This document shows, piece by piece, positions 1 through 7,669 of a stretch of DNA of 34,184 nt. The translations under genes and the position numbers were made by a program. Under the pieces are notes generated by a model. The model worked only from the letters and a program-made list of their open reading frames with translations, searched no databases and was not told the origin of the DNA. This stretch comes from Bacillota bacterium (GTDB taxonomy: Bacteria; Bacillota; Bacilli; Paenibacillales; Paenibacillaceae). Position 1 is the first letter of the stretch; each line of letters opens with the position of its first letter. The DNA lies in the NCBI GenBank assembly GCA_023460795.1, contig JAEWPC010000017.1, positions 1 through 34,184 on the forward strand, written 5' to 3'.

Positions 1-633
1 ACTGTAGCCGACAATGAACTGCTCTTCCGTTCCGATTTGCACGTTGTAACCGGGCTTCAGTTGACCATTGCGCATATGATCTTCCTTCATCCGCATGAAC
101 GTTGCGTCGGGATCCGTCTTGCTGAAGTTGTTACGGTCCCCGAGGATCTTCCGCTGCGCCTCGTACTTCTGTAGACGAGGGAGAAGGTCTTTACGGAGCA
201 CTCGTACGGTTTTCTTGAGCGGTTTATCCGTTGGTTTCTCTTTGAGCTTCGCTTCAAGTTTGGAAACAGCCAGTTCCAGTTTCTCGCTAGTGATCTGCGC
301 GGTTTCGCCAAGTTCCGCAAGGTCTGCTCCCATGTGCTCTTTCTCATCCTCATGCTCGGACGCGTCAATGGCTGCGAATAAGGTCTGGACTTTCTCCCGA
401 AGTTTGGCCTGTTGCTTGACGACGGCTTTGCCCCAAACGAACGTATAGCGATTCGCGTTGTAGATGAGTACCTTGGTGAGCATTTTGGGATGGTAGCTGT
501 CTCGGCCTCCGCCAGGGTAAGCGGTAGCAAAGATGCTGTCATCCAGGCGATTAACCGCCGCATTCACGACGCGAACGAGGTGATTTTGGGGAATGTCATC
601 TGCCAAGTCCATTGGCAGGCAAAGTTGGTCCAT
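1..633 (-). pseudogene. IS1182-type transposase, 5' part, internally deleted and cut by the window edge
   Basis: Reading the minus strand from ATG at 633 gives one open frame to base 1. It begins MDQLCLPMDLADDIPQNHLV, continues with RVVNAAVNRLDD and PGGGRDSYHPKMLTKV, then NANRYTFVWGK, a Lys/Glu-rich linker, and GDRNNFSKTDPDATFMRMKE followed by GQLKPGYNVQ. These are hallmarks of IS1182-family DDE transposases as I know them. In intact members a stretch of several dozen residues, including a first catalytic Asp in a DGTK-like motif, lies between the KVLIY segment and NANRY; here the two are joined directly and in frame at about 460. The protein is therefore probably inactive. The C-terminal part lies outside the window. 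The transposase assignment is firm; the deletion rests on remembered family architecture. Confidence 0.8.
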
Positions 634-649
634 GGTATATTTGATATAC

Positions 650-715
650 AAAGAAACCGTTCCTTTCGTAAATGGTGGGTGGTACTTCCATTTTACCAAA
701 AGGGACGGTTTCTTT
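650..715. repeat. Hairpin at the upstream end of the IS element
   Basis: Arms AAAGAAACCGTTCCTTT (650-666) and AAAGGGACGGTTTCTTT (699-715) are inverted copies with one mismatch. Inside them GTAAATGG and CCATTTTAC continue the pairing. The structure sits 17 bases upstream of the transposase ATG, so it probably marks the insertion-sequence end and may shield the transposase from outside transcription. The opposite end is not in the window, so the true terminal repeat cannot be defined. Confidence 0.6.
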
Positions 716-748
716 GCGTTTGTTAAACTTATATCGATAAGAAAAAGA

Positions 749-868
749 GGGCATGTATCTCCTGTAGGAGCGAATCGTTGGCCTTTGCCGTCGTGAATTT
801 ACCTTGTTACGAGGTTACCCATTCATAAATTCACGATGGCAACAGACACCGGAAGGAGATACATGCCC
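749..868. repeat. 120-bp nested inverted-repeat element (MITE-like)
   Basis: The outer arms GGGCATGTATCTCC (749-762) and GGAGATACATGCCC (855-868) are a perfect 14-bp inverted repeat. The inner arms at 785-801 and 826-842 (core TCGTGAATTTA / TAAATTCACGA) form a second 17-bp inverted repeat with one mismatch. ATCGATA occurs outside both ends (733-739 and 882-888) and may be a remnant of target duplication or just a palindrome. No coding potential is seen. It lies between the IS remnant and the chemoreceptor terminator. It could be a non-autonomous mobile element or a large regulatory hairpin. Confidence 0.55.
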
Positions 869-903
869 GCAAAAATCTAAAATCGATAGTGAATAGAATT
901 AAG

Positions 904-943
904 GGGCAGTCCTCCGTCATCTAAATGACTTTCGGGACTGCCC
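904..943 (-). terminator. Terminator of the chemoreceptor gene
   Basis: GGGCAGTCC (904-912) pairs with GGACTGCCC (935-943), and GTCAT/ATGAC pairs inside. The hairpin is 18 bases past the chemoreceptor stop codon. The tract that follows on the minus strand is only mildly T-rich. Confidence 0.65.
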
Positions 944-960
944 TTCTCATTTGAATCCGA

Positions 961-3075
961 TTACGCCACCGTGAACCGGCTGAGCGACTCTTTGAGCTTG
1001 CCGGACACCGCTTCGAGTCTGTTGGACAATTGCACCAGACCGTCGCTGATGTTCAGCTGCTCGTTACTGAGCGATGCGACTTGCTCGGACGTTGCCGACG
1101 ACTCTTGCGCCACCGCGCTGACGTTGCTCATCGCGAGCGACAGCGTATTCTGCGCACCTTCCAGGTTGCGTACCGACTCGGTCGCCGTTTCCAGACGCTG
1201 TACGAAATCGGTCATGTTGTCTTGAACGACGTAGAAAATTTGGTTCGCTTCGCGTACCGACTCGATCTGCTCTTGGAAGATCGGGTACGCTTCGGACAGC
1301 ACGGATACCGTCTCGTCGATCTCGCGTTGGATTTTCTCGACGATCTCTCCGACGACGCCGATCGATTGTCTCGATTGATCCGCCAGCTTGCGAATTTCGT
1401 CCGCGACGACCATGAAGCCTTTGCCGGCCGTACCGGCGCGAGCGGCTTCGATCGTTGCGTTAAGCGACAAGATGTTCGTCTGCTTCGATACGTTGCCGAG
1501 AACGTCCAGGATTTTGCGGATCGAACGCGTGCTATCCTTGAGCTTGTCTACCTTGTCGACCATCGAACGGGTCATATCTTCGGTCTGTCCCGTCTTCTGA
1601 ATCAACGTGCCCATATAATCGGAGCCTTTGCGGCTTGCTTCTTCGACTTCGCTGGCCGATTGGCCCATCTGTACGTTAGAACTGATAACCGATTGAACCT
1701 GCGATCCGATCTGAATCGTCAAGTCCGTGCCTTTCTCCGATTCGACCGCGAGGTTCGTTGCGCCGTTCGCGATTTCTTCGGTCGCAACCGCGATTTCCTT
1801 CGCCGCGCCAGCCGTCTTGCGCGAAGACTCCGTCAAGGCGAGCGCCGTCTCCAGCACCTCTTGCGCGGATGCGTTCGTCTGACGAACGAGACTGGTGATC
1901 TCTTCCATCATGCGGTTGAAGCTGTCGGACAACTGGCCGATCTCGTCCTTCTTGCGAATGGTGGAACGGACGGTGAGGTTGCCCTTCTCCCCTTCGTTCA
2001 TGAGCGTGCGCAGTTGCGCGAGCGGGCGGCCTACCGTCAACATGACGATGAGACCGATACCTGCCGCGATGAGCGCAGCCACGAGCGAGATGATCCAAGT
2101 CAGCGTGCTGATCTGCTTCGCGTCTTTAACCATGTACGATACCGGGATATTGCCAATGACCTTCCATTGGTTGAGGTCGATCAAACCCGCGGCGGACAGG
2201 GTGTCCGTTCCTTCAATGGAGACCGTCGACGCCTTCTCGACGCTAGGAACTCCGTACGAATACAACGAGCCCATCTGCGCAATATCGGGAGAGTATACGA
2301 TCGAGCCTTCTTCCGAAACGATGTACGTGCTGCTTCCCTCTCCTAAGTTGACGCTCTCCATTTGGTCTGTAATCGCCTTGATCTTGATTTCCAGAATCAA
2401 GTAATACTCCTTGCCTTGGCTTAGCTTGCGCGCGACAGCCAACGTAGGCTGATTGCGGGAATCGTCCAGCCCCTTGGCCATCGTCGGAATCCAATAAGCT
2501 CTGCCGTTGCCTTCGTCGATCTTCGCCAAATACGGCGATTTCATGACCATCTCTTTATTCGTCGAGCTTCCCGTCGTGATGAATTGATCGTTCGGATTTT
2601 TCGGAACGAGCGAGATCGACTCGAAGCTGCTGTCGGCCATGACGATGGAATTCAGCTTATCGTTCAGCTTGCGGGCCGTGTCGAACAGCTCGTAGTCGTC
2701 CTTCGAGACTCCAAGGGTGCTCAAGTATCCCATGAACGTGCTATCCGTAATAAATTTCAGCGATTCCTTCTCGTACCCGTCTAGCAAGAGGCTTAGCTTC
2801 CCGGCGGTCTGAGCCGTAGTCTGGGCCGTCGCATCCGCGACTTTCTGCTTGATGATGGAGCTGGATTTCGAATATGAGAACCATCCTAGACAGAGAACGC
2901 AAGCGAGAATGCTGCAAAAAATAAGCAAGAACAGTTTCATGCCGACGGAACGAATCGGATTCTCGATCTTCGTCCCTTTCAATTGTCCGCCGAACTTTTT
3001 AGAAAAAACGCTTACACTTTCGGCGCCCTTTTTCCAGTTAATCGCATCTACACGTTCTCGCAACGATTTTTTCAT
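961..3075 (-). CDS. Methyl-accepting chemotaxis protein, dCache-like sensor
   Basis: This is a transmembrane chemoreceptor that would pass extracellular ligand signals to CheA/CheW. From ATG at 3075 (AGAGGGTG ribosome binding site 8 bases upstream) the product is 704 aa. It has a cytoplasmic N-terminus, TM1 at about 46-68, a Cache-like extracellular domain at about 70-320, TM2 at about 324-347, HAMP at about 348-400, and a methyl-accepting signalling domain. The conserved hairpin tip is at about 533-568 (IEAARAGTAGKGFMVVADEI). The open frame extends upstream to 3201, but that extension overlaps the leader hairpin and has no good ribosome binding site, so I rejected it. No CheR/CheB-tethering pentapeptide is obvious at the C-terminus. 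The ligand is unknown. It follows the trhP genes, separated by a long hairpin. Confidence 0.93.
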   Translation of the reverse strand: MKKSLRERVDAINWKKGAESVSVFSKKFGGQLKGTKIENPIRSVGMKLFLLIFCSILACVLCLGWFSYSKSSSIIKQKVADATAQTTAQTAGKLSLLLDGYEKESLKFITDSTFMGYLSTLGVSKDDYELFDTARKLNDKLNSIVMADSSFESISLVPKNPNDQFITTGSSTNKEMVMKSPYLAKIDEGNGRAYWIPTMAKGLDDSRNQPTLAVARKLSQGKEYYLILEIKIKAITDQMESVNLGEGSSTYIVSEEGSIVYSPDIAQMGSLYSYGVPSVEKASTVSIEGTDTLSAAGLIDLNQWKVIGNIPVSYMVKDAKQISTLTWIISLVAALIAAGIGLIVMLTVGRPLAQLRTLMNEGEKGNLTVRSTIRKKDEIGQLSDSFNRMMEEITSLVRQTNASAQEVLETALALTESSRKTAGAAKEIAVATEEIANGATNLAVESEKGTDLTIQIGSQVQSVISSNVQMGQSASEVEEASRKGSDYMGTLIQKTGQTEDMTRSMVDKVDKLKDSTRSIRKILDVLGNVSKQTNILSLNATIEAARAGTAGKGFMVVADEIRKLADQSRQSIGVVGEIVEKIQREIDETVSVLSEAYPIFQEQIESVREANQIFYVVQDNMTDFVQRLETATESVRNLEGAQNTLSLAMSNVSAVAQESSATSEQVASLSNEQLNISDGLVQLSNRLEAVSGKLKESLSRFTVA

Positions 3076-3121
3076 CTGTGTAACACCCTCTTCTTCGTAG
3101 TGACGACTGACTTTGCTGTAA

Positions 3122-3205
3122 CAAAAAGGACTTATCGAATAGCTCCCGCACCCCTTAGGCGAACGATGCCAAGGAATGACTTTAGAGAGACAATTCGACA
3201 AGTCC
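3122..3205 (-). terminator. Long hairpin with U-run in the chemoreceptor leader (terminator or attenuator)
   Basis: On the minus strand GGACTTGTCGAAT (3205-3193) pairs with ATTCGATAAGTCC (3140-3128): 13 pairs including one G-U, directly followed by TTTTTGT. The enclosed 52 bases fold further, with CATTCCTT pairing AAGGGGTG (two wobbles), GGC/GCC and a short G(T)CTCTC/GGGAGC helix, giving one long rod. It is 52 bases before the chemoreceptor ATG and 62 bases after the trhP2 stop. The simplest reading is the terminator of the alaS-trhP transcription unit. Its length and its position inside a possible leader also allow an attenuator. Confidence 0.6.
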
Positions 3206-3267
3206 GAACAAAACTCCTCTTCAATATTAAAAATAAATTAAAATTTTTACGCGAAAAGTTGGTTATT

Positions 3268-4527
3268 TTATCCGATTTTTTTGCGCATGAGGTCGAACGG
3301 CCGCACCGGGTGATCGACGGCGATCCGGATGCGCTGCAACGGATGGCGAGCGACCGTCAGCGGATTGCCTTCCTCGTCCGTCAGTTCGCCCACGAGCTGT
3401 TTGAAATGTCTGCCGCCCGGACCGATAAACTCGACTTCCATGCCTGGACGGAACGGGCTGCGTTGTTGGACGATAGCCGTACCTGTCGCTTCGTCGTAAT
3501 CGGTCACGATCGCCGCGAAGTCGTAAGGCGCCGGTTTCTCCTCCGCTTCGTAAATATGCTCCTCGGCTCCCGGAACCGTGTAGAAGAAGCCCGTGTTGAG
3601 CGGCCGGTTCGCGGCTTTGCCGATCTCGTCGACCCACTCTTGGCGCAATTCATACGTCTCCGGATTGTCCATATACGCGTCAATCGCTTGGCGGTAGGCG
3701 TTAACGACGGATGCGACGTAATGAATGCTCTTCATTCGCCCTTCAATCTTGAAGCTGTCGACGCCCGCGTCGATCAGGTCGGGGATATGCTGGATCATGC
3801 ACAAGTCCTTCGAACCCATCGTGAACAGATTCTGCCCGGGCTCCATGACGGACGTTTCGTCCGCGTGCAGATCGTATTTCCAACGGCACGATTGGCAGCA
3901 GCCCCCGCGATTCGAATCCCTGTCGGTAAAATGGTTGGAGAGGACGCAGCGGCCCGACACCGACGAGCACATGGCACCGTGAATGAACACTTCGAGCTCG
4001 ATATCCACCTTCTGTTTCATTTCGCGGATTTCGTCCATCGTCGTCTCGCGGGCGAGCACGACTCGAGGCAAACTTTCTTCTTTCCAGAATTGGACCGCCT
4101 GCCAGTTCATCGTCGATTGTTGCGTGCTCAGGTGAACTTCAAGCTTAGGCGCGACCTTCATCGCGACCTCCACGATCGCGGGATCGGCGGCGATAATGGC
4201 GGCGATTCCGGCTTTCTCGAGCTCGCGCAAGTAATCGGCGATGCCGTCCAAGTCTTCTTGGTGCGCGTAGATGTTCGTCGCGACGAACACCTTCGCTCCG
4301 TACTTGGCCGCGAATTCCACGCCCTCGCGCATTTCCTCGAAGCTGAAGTTGTCCGCGTTCGAGCGCAAGCCGTATTGCTGTCCGCCGATATACACCGCAT
4401 CCGCGCCGTAGTGAACCGCGAACTTGAGCTTTTCTAAATTGCCCGCGGGCGCGAGCAGCTCCGGCTTAGCCAGCCGGTGGCGTCGGCCGTATCTCGATGG
4501 GGTCTCCATAACCGTTGTTTGTGACAT
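3268..4527 (-). CDS. trhP2: U32-family tRNA hydroxylation protein TrhP2 (YrrO-like)
   Basis: Peptidase-U32-family protein, 419 aa. The closest known role is B. subtilis YrrO/TrhP2, which with TrhP1 carries out prephenate-dependent hydroxylation of uridine-34 in tRNA. The N-terminal barrel begins ELLAPAGNLEKLKFA (23-37). The U32 signature, EVFIHGAMC followed by SGRC, spans 179-194 with Cys187 and Cys194; Cys210/211 and Cys214 complete a set expected to hold an iron-sulfur cluster in related proteins. A C-terminal beta-rich domain follows at about 330-419. I chose ATG at 4527 because AAAGGAGG lies 10 bases upstream; an in-frame ATG at 4548 has no ribosome binding site and would overlap the end of trhP1. 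The protease annotation common in databases is probably misleading. Confidence 0.9.
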   Translation of the reverse strand: MSQTTVMETPSRYGRRHRLAKPELLAPAGNLEKLKFAVHYGADAVYIGGQQYGLRSNADNFSFEEMREGVEFAAKYGAKVFVATNIYAHQEDLDGIADYLRELEKAGIAAIIAADPAIVEVAMKVAPKLEVHLSTQQSTMNWQAVQFWKEESLPRVVLARETTMDEIREMKQKVDIELEVFIHGAMCSSVSGRCVLSNHFTDRDSNRGGCCQSCRWKYDLHADETSVMEPGQNLFTMGSKDLCMIQHIPDLIDAGVDSFKIEGRMKSIHYVASVVNAYRQAIDAYMDNPETYELRQEWVDEIGKAANRPLNTGFFYTVPGAEEHIYEAEEKPAPYDFAAIVTDYDEATGTAIVQQRSPFRPGMEVEFIGPGGRHFKQLVGELTDEEGNPLTVARHPLQRIRIAVDHPVRPFDLMRKKIG

Positions 4528-4553
4528 CTTAGAACTTCCTCCTTTCATTGCCT

Positions 4554-5489
4554 TTAATAAACTTGTTCTTTATAGAGAAATCCGAATCCGAGCTCGCGGT
4601 CCGGGTTCTGAAGGTTGCGGATGGGCGCGAGCCACTCGTCTTTGAAACGGTATGCGCCAGGGTCCTGCTGCCAGGCGTCCAATGCCGCCCGGTAGCACTT
4701 GAGCACCGTAACATTATATTCTTCCGACTTCAGTAGCGGCTCCACGAAGAAGCTGTCCACTTTGGCTTCGATCAGCTCATCTAGAGCCTCGAGCAGGCAG
4801 ATATCGTCCGGGCTCATGACATGAGTGCCGTTCGCGTCCTCGTATACGGGGAACTTCTCGTCCGGCCGCTCGGTCTCTACGAGGAACAAGCCTTGATCCG
4901 GGCCTTTGCGGATGAGCGTCGCGTCGCGTCCGATATGCTGGACGTAGCTTTCGAGCAAGTTGCGATGGGAATGGTAGATGTTCGTCATCCCGTGAACTTG
5001 GACTTGAAGCTCGATATCGATATGGCTTCGGAGATCGGCGATCTCCTCGCCGTTCAGTTCGCGGGCGGCGACCATGCGAACGGCGCCGCGGCGAGACCAG
5101 AACGATGCTGCCGAAGAGTTCGTTCCCGTCATCTCGGCGTTCCAGTGCAGCTTCAGCTCGGGCGCATGCTCGCGTGCGTTAAGCAGCACGGCCGGATCGC
5201 CGAAGACGACTCCGTCCGCATTCGCTTCCTGCACGGCGCGCAAATAGGCCGGCAAAGCCTGAAGCTCTTCGTTACGGAACAGCTTGTTGACGTTCACGTA
5301 GGCCTTGGCGCCTATCCGATGAGCGGCTGCGACGGCTTCCTGTAATTGATCGGCGCCGATATCGCCGGGCTGGCGCATCGCGAACTTCGCCTCGCCGATG
5401 AGAACGGCCGACGCGCCGGCTTGAATATAACGTTCGAGCTGCTCTATCGAACCTGCGGAGACGAGCAACTCGGGTATAGTCGATGTCAT
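4554..5489 (-). CDS. trhP1: U32-family tRNA hydroxylation protein TrhP1 (YrrN-like)
   Basis: Shorter U32-family paralogue, 311 aa, matching YrrN/TrhP1 in length and position just upstream of trhP2, with 26 bases between them. It has the same N-terminal barrel opening (ELLVSAGSIEQLERYIQAGA) but no C-terminal domain. The region equivalent to the U32 signature reads QVQVHGMTNIYHSHRN and has no cysteines, so cluster binding would fall to TrhP2. I chose ATG at 5489, which has GAGGTG 8 bases upstream; the in-frame codon at 5507 overlaps that ribosome binding site. In B. subtilis a tRNA methyltransferase gene (yrrM/trmR) lies directly upstream. Here that gene is absent and mltG is the neighbour. Confidence 0.85.
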   Translation of the reverse strand: MTSTIPELLVSAGSIEQLERYIQAGASAVLIGEAKFAMRQPGDIGADQLQEAVAAAHRIGAKAYVNVNKLFRNEELQALPAYLRAVQEANADGVVFGDPAVLLNAREHAPELKLHWNAEMTGTNSSAASFWSRRGAVRMVAARELNGEEIADLRSHIDIELQVQVHGMTNIYHSHRNLLESYVQHIGRDATLIRKGPDQGLFLVETERPDEKFPVYEDANGTHVMSPDDICLLEALDELIEAKVDSFFVEPLLKSEEYNVTVLKCYRAALDAWQQDPGAYRFKDEWLAPIRNLQNPDRELGFGFLYKEQVY

Positions 5490-5514
5490 TGTACAATCAC
5501 CTCTCAAATCTGAA

Positions 5515-5550
5515 GCCCGGATGAAGCGACGTCAATCGCTTCATCCGGGC
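5515..5550 (-). terminator. 15-bp perfect hairpin between mltG and trhP1
   Basis: GCCCGGATGAAGCGA (5515-5529) and TCGCTTCATCCGGGC (5536-5550) form a perfect 15-bp stem with a 6-base loop. It lies 28 bases after the mltG stop and 25 bases before the trhP1 ribosome binding site. The minus-strand sequence after it (TTCAGATTTG) is a poor U-tract, so it may weaken rather than end transcription, or stabilise the upstream mRNA. Confidence 0.5.
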
Positions 5551-5578
5551 CGAGGCGCGCTTCATGGAGCGCGTCTTC

Positions 5579-6988
5579 TTAGGACTTCTTGGCATTCTTC
5601 TCGTTCTTCTCGCTAGTCTGAATGTTCTTCTGATGCTGCTTATAGGTGACGGCGAACAAATGCGTATTGGTGCCGTCTTTCTTCGTGACGTAGTACATGA
5701 AATCGGTCTTGTCCGGGTACAGCGCGGCTTCGATCGACTTATAGCTCGGCGTCGCGATCGGCCCGGGCGGAAGTCCTGCGTTCAAATACGTGTTATACGG
5801 GCTTTCGACCTTCAAGTCTTCTTGCAGCAGACGCTCTTTCTGCTTATCGAGCAAGTACTGGATCGTAGCGTCGATCTGCAGCGGCATCTTTTTCTTCAGA
5901 CGGTTCTGAATGACGCTCGAGACGATCGGACGTTCTTCGTCGATGACGACTTCGCGCTCGATAAGAGATGCGATCGTAAGCAACTGATGGACCGTTAGTC
6001 CCCGTTCCTCGAGCTCGGTCTGCCAATCCTCTGGCAGTTGGTCGAGTTTGCGGTCCAACTCGGCGAGCATCCGGTTGATGATCTCCGCTTCCGTCGCGCC
6101 GCGTTTAAATTCGTACGTATCCGGGAACAGATAACCTTCGAGCGGGTACCTTAACGAGCCGTCCGTCGGCAACGACGACGTCCATGCCGAACCGGTCCAT
6201 AAAGAAGGATTTTTGGCCGCGTCGAGGAACTTCGTCCGGTCCGCCGCTCCCGCTTCGGCCAGCCTCTGGGCGATTTGCTGCACCGTGAAGCCTTCCGGAA
6301 TCGTGAATCGGATCGTCGCAGCCGCCACGATATCGCCCGCGTCGAACTTAGCGACGATTTCTTCTCGGGTCATGCCGGGCGTAAGCTTGTATACCCCCGC
6401 TTGGAAACGCGAGCCTTCGTCCTTCAGTTTCATCCATCCGCTGAATAAGAATGCGTTACGTATAAGTCCTTTTTCCTCGAGAAGCTCGGCGATTTTCTGC
6501 GCCCGCATCCCCGGGGTAATGATCACTTCGATCGGCTTTCCGGCCGAAGGCGGACGCAGGCCGTTCCATAAGTAGAATAAAGCACCCGCACCGATAGACA
6601 GAACAATGCCCAGCGCGATCAAGAATGACCATAAGAACACTCTCGGCTTACGGCGCGGAACGTAGGTCGTGTTGCTCGTCTTCGCCCTCGGCGGCTGCTG
6701 CTCTTCCGGCGCTTGCTGGACCGGGATGGCAGCCCGCGGATCTCTGACGAGACGCGTCGATTCGATAGGATCTTGCGCGCGAGGCGCTTCCTCGCGAATT
6801 TGCTGCGCCAAGCCTTCGAATTTGAGCGTGCTTTCCTCTACGTCTTGGTGCTTAGCCGCGAACTGTTCCCGCAGCCGATCCCGTTCGGCTTTCAGCGTCT
6901 CAACGTCATCCGCGTCTTTGTCATCGTTCAGTTGGCTGCCGTAATACGATTTCCAGCCATTCGATTGCGACTCATCGTCTCTAGCCAC
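5579..6988 (-). CDS. mltG: Endolytic murein transglycosylase MltG (YceG-like)
   Basis: Membrane-anchored lytic transglycosylase that cleaves nascent peptidoglycan strands and helps set glycan length. The product is 469 aa with a GTG start at 6988 (GGAGGGG 10 bases upstream). A charged, coiled cytoplasmic N-terminus of about 115 residues precedes a single TM at about 117-140. The extracellular YceG domain follows, with LEGYLFPDTY (283-292), the catalytic Glu344 in ASLIEREV, and the QIDATIQYLL and AGLPPGPIATP motifs. The tail is Lys/Asn-rich. It is downstream of the DUF1292 genes, with a strong terminator-like hairpin between. The long cytoplasmic region exceeds that of proteobacterial MltG; a similar extension is common in Firmicutes. 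Confidence 0.93.
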   Translation of the reverse strand: MARDDESQSNGWKSYYGSQLNDDKDADDVETLKAERDRLREQFAAKHQDVEESTLKFEGLAQQIREEAPRAQDPIESTRLVRDPRAAIPVQQAPEEQQPPRAKTSNTTYVPRRKPRVFLWSFLIALGIVLSIGAGALFYLWNGLRPPSAGKPIEVIITPGMRAQKIAELLEEKGLIRNAFLFSGWMKLKDEGSRFQAGVYKLTPGMTREEIVAKFDAGDIVAAATIRFTIPEGFTVQQIAQRLAEAGAADRTKFLDAAKNPSLWTGSAWTSSLPTDGSLRYPLEGYLFPDTYEFKRGATEAEIINRMLAELDRKLDQLPEDWQTELEERGLTVHQLLTIASLIEREVVIDEERPIVSSVIQNRLKKKMPLQIDATIQYLLDKQKERLLQEDLKVESPYNTYLNAGLPPGPIATPSYKSIEAALYPDKTDFMYYVTKKDGTNTHLFAVTYKQHQKNIQTSEKNEKNAKKS

Positions 6989-7023
6989 GCTTATGTTTCC
7001 CCTCCAGCAAGCCCTCTAACATG

Positions 7024-7050
7024 GTGAAAAAGAGCGGTCTCCCGCTCTTT
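7024..7050 (-). terminator. Intrinsic terminator or attenuator between DUF1292 gene and mltG
   Basis: On the minus strand AAAGAGCGG (7050-7042), a GAGA loop and CCGCTCTTT (7037-7029) are followed by a T-run ending TTTTTCACC. It falls 15 bases after the second DUF1292 gene's stop and 36 bases before the mltG start, so mltG must be read through it or have a promoter further upstream. Confidence 0.7.
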
Positions 7051-7064
7051 CGATACTCTCAACA

Positions 7065-7346
7065 TCAGGGCTGGTCATCACTGCCAAATTGCGTATCGTC
7101 GTAAGCTTCGGCTACCGCTTCCCACTCGTCGTCGTCTTCAACGGTCTCGAGCTGCAAGCTTCCTTGCTCGTCTTCTACGATCCGAAACACCTCGATGGCG
7201 TCTTCTCCTTGCATCGATCCCGATTGAAGCACCGCGTACGACGTTCCGTTAACCGACAATTCGGCCAATATTTCGTAAGTTTCCTGCTCGCCGTTCAGCT
7301 CGATCGTGTTGCCGTACTGCCGGCGCAACGCTCCGCTTTCGCTCAC
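7065..7346 (-). CDS. DUF1292 domain protein (second copy)
   Basis: Small acidic protein, 93 aa, of the DUF1292 family (B. subtilis YrzB type); the function is unknown. It shows the family pattern of two short beta segments, here YEILAELSVNGTSYAVLQ and a DAIEVFRIVEDEQG stretch, then an acidic tail with DDDEWEAVAEAYDD. The GTG start at 7346 overlaps the stop of the upstream DUF1292 gene by 4 bases (GTGA) and has GAAGGTGA before it, so translation is probably coupled. It differs strongly in sequence from its neighbour, so the duplication is old. Confidence 0.8.
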   Translation of the reverse strand: MSESGALRRQYGNTIELNGEQETYEILAELSVNGTSYAVLQSGSMQGEDAIEVFRIVEDEQGSLQLETVEDDDEWEAVAEAYDDTQFGSDDQP

Positions 7347-7660
7347 GCTTTGTCACCTTCGGCTTCGTCGAATTCTCCGACGAGCGTATTGAACGTTTCC
7401 TCCACCATATCCCATTCGGCGGGATCTTCGATCGGGAACAGCTGAATATCGTCGTTCTCTTCCTCATACCGGAAAGCGAACACTTCTTGCTCTTCTTCTC
7501 CGTCGTCTTCGGCTGGAACGACCATGATGTATTTACGGTCGGTGCCGTCATCGAGCTCGAACCTCATGATCACCTCGAACGCCTCTTCGTTGCCCTCGTC
7601 GTCCGGGATATAAATAATTTCCGCTTCTTCTTCGTCGTGGATATGGTTGTTGTCACTCAT
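7343..7660 (-). CDS. DUF1292 domain protein (YrzB-like)
   Basis: Acidic 105-aa protein of the DUF1292 family. An N-terminal acidic stretch (DEEEAEIIYIPDDEGN) is followed by the conserved core, FEVIMRFELDDGTDRKYIMV then a QEVFAFRYEEE segment, and a tail (DPAEWDMVEETFNTL). Its place directly behind ruvX matches the usual Bacillales order ireB-ruvX-yrzB. It starts at ATG 7660 with GAGGG 6 bases upstream, and the ruvX stop is 9 bases away. No catalytic residues are apparent and the function is not known. Confidence 0.85.
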   Translation of the reverse strand: MSDNNHIHDEEEAEIIYIPDDEGNEEAFEVIMRFELDDGTDRKYIMVVPAEDDGEEEQEVFAFRYEEENDDIQLFPIEDPAEWDMVEETFNTLVGEFDEAEGDKA

Positions 7661-7669
7661 GGGCTTCCC

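Noticed and set aside
1030..2346. Long open frame (438 codons) on the plus strand opposite the chemoreceptor gene
   Set aside because: The translation is Arg/Asp/His/Leu-rich with no recognisable fold, and the minus-strand frame encodes an intact chemoreceptor. It is a composition shadow.
3076..3201. 42-residue N-terminal extension of the chemoreceptor
   Set aside because: It would be translated from the leader hairpin, has no ribosome binding site, and is followed by a good site before ATG 3075.
3122..3205. Known c-di-GMP riboswitch in the chemoreceptor leader
   Set aside because: The conserved c-di-GMP-I sequences around GCAAACC and the tetraloop receptor are absent.
2983..4437. Long plus-strand open frame opposite trhP2
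   Set aside because: Arg/His/Val-rich antisense translation, with clear U32-family motifs on the other strand.
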